A program made the translations under genes and the position numbers. This document shows positions 42,402 to 49,541 of a stretch of DNA of 49,541 bases, in pieces; the first letter of the stretch is position 1, and every line of letters starts with the position of its first letter. The stretch lies in assembly GCA_001873185.1 (NCBI GenBank), contig MNYQ01000206.1, positions 1-49,541 on the forward strand, given 5' to 3'. The stretch is from Ignavibacteria bacterium CG2_30_36_16. GTDB lineage: Bacteria; Bacteroidota; Ignavibacteria; Ignavibacteriales; Ignavibacteriaceae. The notes beneath the pieces were generated by a model. It was given only the letters and a program-made list of their open reading frames with translations. It had not been told where the DNA came from and searched no databases.

Positions 42402-43946
42402 GTGCAGGATAAAATAAAACTGCTTTCTAAGAAAAAGGAAAATGCTTTACTTGGCGGCGGCGAAGACAGAATAGCTGCTCAGCACCAGAAAGGCAAATTA
42501 ACTGCACGTGAAAGAATTGAACTGCTTGTTGATGAAGGCAGTTTCGATGAACTTGATATGTTTGTTCAGCATAGGGCAAAAGATTTCGGACTTGATAAAC
42601 AAAAATATCCCGGCGATGGTGTTGTAACCGGAATTGCTAAAATTGACGGAAGACCGGTCGCACTTTTTAGCCAGGACTTTACTGTTTTCGGTGGTTCTTT
42701 ATCAGAAGCGCATGCTGAAAAAATAGCCAAGGTTATGAAAATAGCCATGAAAATTGGCGTACCTGTTATCGGATTAAACGATTCCGGCGGTGCGAGAATT
42801 CAAGAAGGCGTTGTAAGTCTCGGCGGCTATGCAGATATTTTTCTCCTTAACACTCTTGCAAGTGGTGTTATTCCACAGGTTTCCGTCATACTCGGTCCCT
42901 GTGCCGGCGGAGCGGTTTATTCTCCTGCGATTACAGATTTTGTTTTTATGGTTAAAAACTCGAGCTATATGTTCGTAACCGGTCCGAATGTTGTAAAGAC
43001 AGTTACTCACGAAGATGTGAGTTTTGAAGAATTGGGCGGCGCTGAAACGCACGCAGCTAAAAGCGGAGTAGCTCATTTTATATTAGATAATGAAATAGAA
43101 ACTCTTTTAAGTGTTAGAAAGCTGCTCAGTTTTTTACCTTTAAATTACAAGGATAAACCTGCAGAACATGAGTTCAACCTTGACGAATTACTTCCTGAAG
43201 AAAAACTGGATTTCGTAATTCCGGATAATGCTAACAAACCTTACGATATGCGGGAAATTATTAATCTTCTAGTAGATGAAGAAGATTTTTTTGAAGTTCA
43301 TTCAAATTATGCTGAAAATATCATCGTAGGATTTGCAAGAATCGGAGGAATGCCCATTGGTATTGTTGCAAATCAGCCGCAAGTTCTTGCAGGCGTTCTT
43401 GATATTAATTCATCGGTAAAGGGCGCAAGGTTCGTTCGCTTTTGTGATTCATTTAATATTCCGTTGCTTGTTCTTGTGGATGTTCCTGGATTTTTACCTG
43501 GCACTGAACAGGAATGGAATGGTATAATTAGACACGGCGCAAAATTACTCTATGCCTTTTGTGAAGCCACTGTACCAAAAATAACGGTTATAACGCGCAA
43601 AGCATACGGCGGCGCCTACGATGTTATGAATTCCAAACATATCCGTGGCGATTTTAATTTTGCCTGGCCCACAGCCGAAATTGCCGTGATGGGTCCAAAG
43701 GGCGCTGTAGAGATTATTTTTAAAAAAGAAATTTCTAAAGCAGAAAACCCGGCGGCTGAAATTGAGAAAAAATTAAACGAGTATATAGAAAAATTTGCAA
43801 ATCCTTTTGTGGCGGCAGAACGGGGTTACATCGATGATGTTATTGAACCTAAGGATACTAAAATAAAGTTGATTAACGCCTTTAGACTATTAAAAACCAA
43901 AGTGGATAAAAATCCTGGGAAAAAACATGGAAATATTCCGCTTTGA
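42402..43946 (+). CDS. acyl-CoA carboxylase carboxyltransferase (propionyl-CoA carboxylase beta type)
   Basis: This 514-residue biotin-dependent carboxyltransferase is of the PccB/MmdA type. It has the N-terminal crotonase-fold half ([48 protein letters not shown]). The C-terminal half has [34 protein letters not shown] and [19 protein letters not shown]. It moves a carboxyl group between biotin and propionyl-CoA or methylmalonyl-CoA. The start is GTG 42402 with AAGGATAACA before it. Biotin carboxylase and carrier subunits are not in the window, so carboxylase and sodium-pumping decarboxylase roles cannot be separated. Confidence 0.9.
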   Translation: MQDKIKLLSKKKENALLGGGEDRIAAQHQKGKLTARERIELLVDEGSFDELDMFVQHRAKDFGLDKQKYPGDGVVTGIAKIDGRPVALFSQDFTVFGGSLSEAHAEKIAKVMKIAMKIGVPVIGLNDSGGARIQEGVVSLGGYADIFLLNTLASGVIPQVSVILGPCAGGAVYSPAITDFVFMVKNSSYMFVTGPNVVKTVTHEDVSFEELGGAETHAAKSGVAHFILDNEIETLLSVRKLLSFLPLNYKDKPAEHEFNLDELLPEEKLDFVIPDNANKPYDMREIINLLVDEEDFFEVHSNYAENIIVGFARIGGMPIGIVANQPQVLAGVLDINSSVKGARFVRFCDSFNIPLLVLVDVPGFLPGTEQEWNGIIRHGAKLLYAFCEATVPKITVITRKAYGGAYDVMNSKHIRGDFNFAWPTAEIAVMGPKGAVEIIFKKEISKAENPAAEIEKKLNEYIEKFANPFVAAERGYIDDVIEPKDTKIKLINAFRLLKTKVDKNPGKKHGNIPL

Positions 43947-44009
43947 GAATATTTTAAATGTTAATTCATTGATATTCAATTAGTTAACTCATTTCATATA
44001 ACTAAATAC

Positions 44010-44040
44010 TTGATAAATAATTAATAAGTTTTTATATTGA
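44010..44040 (+). promoter_or_regulatory. Bacteroidota-type promoter for the transglycosylase gene
   Basis: TTGA at 44010-44013, exactly 19 bases, then TATATTGA at 44033-44040. The ATG at 44069 is 28 bases downstream. Confidence 0.55.
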
Positions 44041-44068
44041 TTTACAAATTAAAATTATTGGAGATTGC

Positions 44069-46888
44069 ATGAAAAAATCTTTATTACTCTTCATTGCTTC
44101 TTCGTTGTTTGCTCTTATGGCAACATCTTGCGGAACGAACAACGAAATAGCCAAAGATAGCTCCAAAGATTCGGCAGAAGAATCACCCAAGAGCGGGATT
44201 GTTTCCGAAATGCTTGAGCAAGCGCGTCAGTTTTACGTTTCTGCTCTGGCAAAACAGGACGCCAACAGTACTAATGAAACAGTCGAAAATTACGAGTCCG
44301 CCCTTAGGATAATAAATAACCTCAGTTATTATCCCGGCATTGATCAAAATGAAGCTTACGTAGAACTCGAAAAGTCAATACTAGAAGATTACAAAACTTT
44401 CGTTGACGGATTAAGCGAGCTTCCCGTTGATGTTTCATTTGCAGCGTTGGAAGAATGGATGGGTAAAACCATGCCCGAAATTAAAGTAGCCACTGAAGAT
44501 GGCGCCGAAAATTACACTCCGGTCATTATTCCCGCAGATGTTCCGCTTGAAGTAAATCCTGTAGTTGAACAATGGGTTGAATATTTTACGGGTAAAGGGA
44601 GAAAACATATGCAAGCGTGGCTTGAACGAAGCGGTCGTTTCTTTCCTATGATGTCCAAGATTTTCCAGCAGGAAGGTGTTCCGCAGCAGCTTGTATATTT
44701 AAGTATGGTAGAATCAGGGCTTAATCCCACTGCTCGTTCATGGGCTAGCGCAGTCGGGTTATGGCAGTTTATAAAATCTACAGGACGATTATATGGACTT
44801 CAAACAGATTTTTATTTTGATGAAAGACGCGACCCGGTTAAATCAACCACCGCCGCCGCGAGGCATTTGAGAGACCTTTACAATAATCTTGGCGACTGGT
44901 ATCTCGCACTTGCTTCTTATAATGCCGGTGAAGGCAGGATTCAAAGAGCAGTAAGGAAATCGGGGACAAACAATTTTTGGAAATTGATGAAGTACCTGCC
45001 AAAGGAAACACGCAGTTACGTTCCTCAATATATTGCTGTTTGTATGGTTGCGATGGATCCAGCTAAATATGGTTTCACTGATATTCAATACCAGCGTCCG
45101 GATGAATACGACACGCATAATGTTGACGGCGCGATAGATTTAAATTACCTCGCACAATGCGCTGGCTCTTCCCTGGAGCAGTTGCAGGAAATGAATCCTG
45201 AATTGACACAGTTAAGCACACCGGCGAACTTTAACGGCGGTTATCCTTTAAAAATACCAAGAGGCAAGGTAGAGCTTTTTGCAGCTAACTTGAAGAATAT
45301 TCCTGAAACAGCGAAACGGAATTATCTTGTTCACGTAGTTCAAAGGGGTGAATCTCTTGCCAAGATTGCCAACACTTATGGAGTTACTGTGTTTGATCTG
45401 GCTGATGCAAATAACATTTCCACCAAATCAAAATTGTATAAAGGAGTAAACTTAAGAATTCCGGTTTCCAATCTTTCGGATAATAACTATGCATATAATA
45501 CTAATGTTGAAACAGCTGATGAGGAAGGTACGGAAGGTTACGTTTCCCCATATTTAAATATAAATGGTGAATCAAACACAAATATTGCCGAAGTAACTGA
45601 TGAAAATAACATCGAAGTGGAAACTGTTGAAGCGGAGGGTGATCTTAATACAGAAATTGCATCTAACACACAGGCGACAATAACAAAAATTGAAGGAAAG
45701 ACAGCCGGCATTCCCGAGGGATTTGCTCCTGTAAATTACAGAGTTAAAAAAGGCGACAACCTTCTCGGTATTGCTGATATGTTTAGCGCACGAGTAAGCG
45801 ACATAAGAAATTGGAATAATATTCCATACACCACCACCATTAACGTCGGGCAGCAGTTGACCGTTTACGTTCCTGAAGAACAAAAAGATTTTTATGCAAG
45901 TTTGGATAATCAAACTCCAATTGAAAAATCCATTACAAAAAATAGTGTTGTTAAAAACTCAAACTCATTGGTCTACCATAGAGTAAGAAGAGGCGAAAGT
46001 CTTGGAAAAATTGCATCACGTTACGGTGTAAGTTTGAATGATTTGAAAGAATGGAATAATATTTCCGGGAACAAAATTTATGCAGGAACAAAACTAAAAG
46101 TATTTAGCGGTAAAACTACATCCCAAACATCGAATGGAGATATTGCATCTAATAAATCGCTTTTCCGGTATAGAGTAAAAAAGGGAGATTCTATTAGTGA
46201 AATAGCAACTAAATTTGGAGTGCCGGTTGCAATGGTGCGCAGATGGAATAATTTATCATCGAACAAAATTTTGGCTGGTAAAGTATTAAAAATTTATTCA
46301 GGTAATGATGTTCCCTCGCTCGGAGATGCAACAAGTAAGAACTCTGCCAACATTAATTATTACAAGATTAAACCCAATGATACTATCGGTAAAATTGCCG
46401 AAAGATATAAAGTATCCGCTTCGGATTTAAGAGCATGGAATGAAATAAGCGGCAATAAAATTATCGCCGGCAAAACATTAAAAATATATTCCGATGCGAA
46501 CATTAACGATATCCCTGACAGAACCGAAAACCCTGTAAGAGAAGAAGTAAAAACAAACGGGTATATTAATTACAAAGTTAAAAGCGGAGATGCAGTTTCC
46601 AGCATTGCACAGGCTTACGGAGTTACAGCCGCACAGATTAGAAACTGGAATAACTTATCTTCAAATAAAATTTTAGTCGGACAAAAACTAAAAATTTTAG
46701 CTGATGGTAAAACTGATCCAACTCCTGCTATCAAAAATTCTTCAAGCAATAAAGTGCATGTGGTTCGCAAAGGTGAATCACTTTATACAATATCTCTTCA
46801 GTATAATAAAACCGTTAATCAATTAAAACAGTTGAATAATATTAACGGTAATAAAATAACTGCAGGGCAAAAAATTAAAATTGATTAA
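44069..46888 (+). CDS. mltD: MltD-type lytic transglycosylase lipoprotein with seven LysM repeats
   Basis: This 939-residue peptidoglycan enzyme has a lipoprotein signal ([20 protein letters not shown]). The SLT lysozyme-like domain at about 165-330 contains [17 protein letters not shown], with the catalytic glutamate, and [15 protein letters not shown] and [12 protein letters not shown]. Seven LysM domains follow. Each opens with a Y/V-x-VxxGD/ES-like strand and ends …IxxGxxLKI (near residues 425, 560, 635, 695, 765, 835 and 895). LysM domains bind glycan chains. E. coli MltD has fewer repeats. GGAGATTGC precedes the ATG. Confidence 0.92.
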   Translation: MKKSLLLFIASSLFALMATSCGTNNEIAKDSSKDSAEESPKSGIVSEMLEQARQFYVSALAKQDANSTNETVENYESALRIINNLSYYPGIDQNEAYVELEKSILEDYKTFVDGLSELPVDVSFAALEEWMGKTMPEIKVATEDGAENYTPVIIPADVPLEVNPVVEQWVEYFTGKGRKHMQAWLERSGRFFPMMSKIFQQEGVPQQLVYLSMVESGLNPTARSWASAVGLWQFIKSTGRLYGLQTDFYFDERRDPVKSTTAAARHLRDLYNNLGDWYLALASYNAGEGRIQRAVRKSGTNNFWKLMKYLPKETRSYVPQYIAVCMVAMDPAKYGFTDIQYQRPDEYDTHNVDGAIDLNYLAQCAGSSLEQLQEMNPELTQLSTPANFNGGYPLKIPRGKVELFAANLKNIPETAKRNYLVHVVQRGESLAKIANTYGVTVFDLADANNISTKSKLYKGVNLRIPVSNLSDNNYAYNTNVETADEEGTEGYVSPYLNINGESNTNIAEVTDENNIEVETVEAEGDLNTEIASNTQATITKIEGKTAGIPEGFAPVNYRVKKGDNLLGIADMFSARVSDIRNWNNIPYTTTINVGQQLTVYVPEEQKDFYASLDNQTPIEKSITKNSVVKNSNSLVYHRVRRGESLGKIASRYGVSLNDLKEWNNISGNKIYAGTKLKVFSGKTTSQTSNGDIASNKSLFRYRVKKGDSISEIATKFGVPVAMVRRWNNLSSNKILAGKVLKIYSGNDVPSLGDATSKNSANINYYKIKPNDTIGKIAERYKVSASDLRAWNEISGNKIIAGKTLKIYSDANINDIPDRTENPVREEVKTNGYINYKVKSGDAVSSIAQAYGVTAAQIRNWNNLSSNKILVGQKLKILADGKTDPTPAIKNSSSNKVHVVRKGESLYTISLQYNKTVNQLKQLNNINGNKITAGQKIKID

Positions 46889-46954
46889 AAGTAAAAACTT
46901 ATTATTTTTGAATTAGAATTTTTAAAGTTCTTTAATTATTGTTTAACCAATAGC

Positions 46955-47034
46955 CGTTAGGGGTGTTACGCCCGTTGTCGTAACTGAGATAATACCCTTT
47001 AACCTGATCTGGATAATACCAGCGTAGGGAAACG
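46955..47034 (+). ncRNA. TPP (thiamine pyrophosphate) riboswitch
   Basis: The element shows the conserved thi-box order: GGGGTG near 46960, ACTGAGAT at 46983-46990 and ACCCTTTAACCTGATCTGGA at about 46994-47013. TAATACCAGCGTAGGGA lies at 47014-47030. CGTT at 46955-46958 can pair with AACG at 47031-47034 to close the aptamer. It precedes an intrinsic terminator and a TonB-dependent receptor gene. The receptor is therefore predicted to be made when thiamine pyrophosphate is scarce. Confidence 0.95.
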
Positions 47035-47075
47035 CCAAATAGTAAATCGATTATTAAAGGAATAATTAAATATTT

Positions 47076-47104
47076 GCCGTTTCACTTGTGAAACGGCTTT
47101 TTTT
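47076..47104 (+). terminator. riboswitch-controlled intrinsic terminator
   Basis: GCCGTTTCAC at 47076-47085 pairs perfectly with GTGAAACGGC at 47088-47097, followed by seven Ts. It sits 42 bases after the TPP aptamer and 17 before the receptor ATG, so ligand control is probably by transcription termination. Confidence 0.9.
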
Positions 47105-47120
47105 ATTTATGGAGAATAAA

Positions 47121-49541
47121 ATGAAATATTTAATTGTTCCTTTTCTTTTTTTGACGGCAATAGTGTTTGCGCAGAATAATGTTAGCGGTAAAGTTATTGA
47201 CGCAGAAACACTTCTACCTCTTCCTGGTGCAAATGTTTATGTTTACGCTAAACCAGCACTCGGCACCCCTACCGATAGGAATGGAGATTTTTTAATAACA
47301 GGAGTTGAACAGAATGACGAGCTTATTGTAAGTTTTGTGGGGTACAATTCGCAAACTACTATTCTAGGCAGCACAAATATCAATCAACAAATTTTAATTT
47401 ATCTTCAACCGAAAATTATTCCTTCGCAAAGTGTGTTAGTTGAAGCAAGTCTTGGTAAGGAAGGCATAACACCAATAACCTTTAGCACAATTAAGCGTAG
47501 TGATATTGAAGAAAATTACACTGTCCAGGACATCCCTGAATTTTTAAGCACCCTACCATCAACCATGTTTTATTCCGAAGGCGGAAACGGAATTGGTTAT
47601 AATTATTTGAGTATCCGTGGATTTGATCAGCGAAGGATTGCCGTTTCAATTAACGGAATTCCGCAGAATGAACCGGAAGACCATAATGTTTACTGGCTCG
47701 ATTTTCCCGATTTACTTGCGAGCACAGAAATGATTCAGGTGCAGCGCGGCGCTGGTTCAGGAGCGTTTGGTTATCCAGCCATAGGCGGTTCTATAAATAT
47801 TATCACATCAACTTTTTCTAATTCGCCGCAGGTGAAATTATCCGCAAGTTACGGCAGTTATAATACACGAAAATACAGCGCAACATTTGCAAGCGGATTG
47901 ATCGCCAATAAATATTCAGTATCTGCAAAAATAGGGCAAATATTAAGCAGCGGATATCGCAATTCTTCATGGGTTAAATTTAACTCGTATCATCTTTCCG
48001 CCGTTCGTTTTGACGATAATTTAACCACACAAATTAATTTTTACGGTGGTCCTGTCGCTGATGGTTTAGCGTACACAGGACTTCCCAAATTTGCAGTGAA
48101 GAGTAAAGATTTACGGAGGGAAAATCTAAGTTATTGGGAAGCGGACGCTAATGGCTACACATACAAACTGCAACGCCGCCCGGTGGAAATTGAAAACTTT
48201 TCACAGCCGCATTATGAGTTGCTGAATGAGTGGAACATCAATAAAAATTTAATATTTAATTCTGCATTGTTCCTTGTAATTGGCGAGGGCTTTTTTGATT
48301 ACGATGCGTCATGGGCAGATACAAGTTATTTCAGGTTGACGAATGAGAACGGATTTTATCCTTCACAAAATCCCGGTAATGCTTTAATCCGTGCAATGGT
48401 AGAGAATAACCAGTTCGGATGGATTCCACGTTTTAGTTTAAACCATAGCGGTGGCAAATTGATATTTGGCGGAGAAGTTCGGATTCATAAATCGACACAT
48501 TGGGGAAGTATTAACTTTGCAGAAAATTTGCCGGCGGGAGCAGACAAAGAATATCGCTACTACTACTACAACGGTTTGAAAGATATGTTTAGCGGGTTTG
48601 TGCAGGAGTCATATAATCTAACTGAAAAAATAAATCTTCTTGGCGAACTACATCTTGCTTATCATCGTTACAAAATTGATAATGAAAAATATCTTAATAA
48701 CGAATTTGAAATTAAAGGTGTTTTCATAAATCCGAGGGCTGGTATTAACTATAGATTTAATGAAATGCAAAATTTATATCTCTCTTTCAGCCGCGTTACA
48801 CGCGAACCGCGATTAAAAAATTATTATGATGCGGCAGAATCAAGCGGCGGCGAAGTGCCGCAGTTTGTGCGTAGAGATGATGGCACTTATAATTTTGATG
48901 AGCCGCTCGTTAAACCTGAAACAATGAACGACTTTGAACTTGGAACAAGTTTGAACGGAAAAAATTATTCCGCCGAACTAAATTTATTTTTCATGTTTTT
49001 TGAAAATGAAATTGTTAAAAACGGACAGCTCGATCGTTTCGGTCAGCCGGTTACAGGTAATGTTGATCGTACAATTCACGCCGGTGTGGAGTTATCCGGC
49101 AGAGTTAAACCTTTAAAAGGTATGGAAATCTTTGCGAACATTTCTTACAGCAATAATAAAATCAGCAGCGGAAAATTTTATCTTGATGGAATTAATTTTA
49201 TCGACTTAAGCGGAAACAAAATTAGCGGGTTTCCGGATTTACTTTCAAACTTTGGTATTAGTTTTTCCAACAAAAGTTTCACTGCAAAATTATCAGGCAA
49301 GTATGTTGGCGATTTTTTCAGCGATAACTATGACAGCCGTTTAACACAATACCTAACAGATTATCCGGGGTTTGTCACTTACGTTGATAACAAGAACGAC
49401 GCGTATTTTACTGCCGACTTTTTTATCAGCTACCAGATAAAGCTTTTTAATGCACCAGGTAATTCTAAAATATTTTTGGAAGTAAATAATATATTTGATA
49501 ATCTATATTCAGCCTACGCAATTGGCGGAGAGTTTTTCCCG
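47121..49541 (+). CDS. TonB-dependent receptor, probable thiamine or precursor uptake (3' end outside window)
   Basis: The frame begins at ATG 47121 with GGAGAATAAA before it and stays open for 807 codons to the window end. It has a signal peptide (KYLIVPFLFLTAIVFAQ). A carboxypeptidase-regulatory-like domain (VSGKVIDAETLLPLPGANV) is next, then a plug domain (YLSIRGFDQRRIAVSINGIP, EMIQVQRGAGSGAFG) and the start of a large beta-barrel (FSRVTREPRLKNYYD). Such receptors import scarce nutrients across the outer membrane using TonB energy. The TPP riboswitch upstream points to thiamine or a precursor as substrate. Riboswitch-controlled TonB receptors are known in Bacteroidota. Confidence 0.9.
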   Translation, partial: MKYLIVPFLFLTAIVFAQNNVSGKVIDAETLLPLPGANVYVYAKPALGTPTDRNGDFLITGVEQNDELIVSFVGYNSQTTILGSTNINQQILIYLQPKIIPSQSVLVEASLGKEGITPITFSTIKRSDIEENYTVQDIPEFLSTLPSTMFYSEGGNGIGYNYLSIRGFDQRRIAVSINGIPQNEPEDHNVYWLDFPDLLASTEMIQVQRGAGSGAFGYPAIGGSINIITSTFSNSPQVKLSASYGSYNTRKYSATFASGLIANKYSVSAKIGQILSSGYRNSSWVKFNSYHLSAVRFDDNLTTQINFYGGPVADGLAYTGLPKFAVKSKDLRRENLSYWEADANGYTYKLQRRPVEIENFSQPHYELLNEWNINKNLIFNSALFLVIGEGFFDYDASWADTSYFRLTNENGFYPSQNPGNALIRAMVENNQFGWIPRFSLNHSGGKLIFGGEVRIHKSTHWGSINFAENLPAGADKEYRYYYYNGLKDMFSGFVQESYNLTEKINLLGELHLAYHRYKIDNEKYLNNEFEIKGVFINPRAGINYRFNEMQNLYLSFSRVTREPRLKNYYDAAESSGGEVPQFVRRDDGTYNFDEPLVKPETMNDFELGTSLNGKNYSAELNLFFMFFENEIVKNGQLDRFGQPVTGNVDRTIHAGVELSGRVKPLKGMEIFANISYSNNKISSGKFYLDGINFIDLSGNKISGFPDLLSNFGISFSNKSFTAKLSGKYVGDFFSDNYDSRLTQYLTDYPGFVTYVDNKNDAYFTADFFISYQIKLFNAPGNSKIFLEVNNIFDNLYSAYAIGGEFFP

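Overview
The window looks like a chromosomal segment from a member of the Ignavibacteria or a close relative in the Bacteroidota/Chlorobi group. The evidence is an AT-rich sequence, four secreted proteins ending in type IX secretion (T9SS) type A sorting domains with the NYPNPFNPST motif, carboxypeptidase-regulatory-like TonB receptor architecture, and four upstream sequences fitting the Bacteroidota promoter layout (TTG, 19-20 nt, TAnnTTTG). The species cannot be named from sequence alone.

Layout. 1-166: tail of a T9SS cargo protein. 380-2245: a fused aminodeoxychorismate synthase/lyase for folate. 2628-7728: a tight operon joining isoprenoid synthesis (type 2 IPP isomerase, polyprenyl synthase), two PTS phosphocarriers (HPr, Enzyme I) and a phosphoglucose/phosphomannose isomerase. 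7992-12689: an envelope cluster with a zincin-propeller-Omp85 barrel fusion, a BamB-like lipoprotein and a PEGA protein. 12742-17331: prmC, dtd, an alkaline-phosphatase-fold enzyme and comEC. 17612: purE. 18290-24731: three large T9SS cargo proteins, each followed by an intrinsic terminator. 25218-28235: der, upp and a TPR lipoprotein-like or secreted protein.

28250-31525 is the only minus-strand block. It holds a broken small gene, a SAM methyltransferase and a restriction-modification pair (PD-(D/E)XK-like nuclease plus D12-class adenine methylase). The pair is bracketed by a 15-bp inverted repeat reminiscent of integron cassette ends, so the block is probably imported.

31835-34492: PfkB kinase, MtnA-like isomerase and recO. 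34579-36066: HtrA protease. 36467-38591: an unusual single polypeptide combining an ECF sigma factor, zinc-finger anti-sigma domain, membrane helix and FecR-like domain, followed by a small pilin-like membrane protein. 38711-40580: aroC and a metallo-beta-lactamase-fold hydrolase. 40809-42331: an ABC permease and an ATP-binding subunit whose catalytic motifs are nearly all degenerate. 42402-46888: acyl-CoA carboxylase carboxyltransferase and an MltD-type transglycosylase with seven LysM repeats. 46955-49541: a TPP riboswitch with an intrinsic terminator controlling a TonB-dependent receptor that runs off the window.

The most interesting items are the sigma/anti-sigma/FecR fusion, the protease-propeller-Omp85 fusion beside a BamB-like lipoprotein, the degenerate ABC ATPase, the cassette-like restriction island, and several families of intergenic palindromic repeats.
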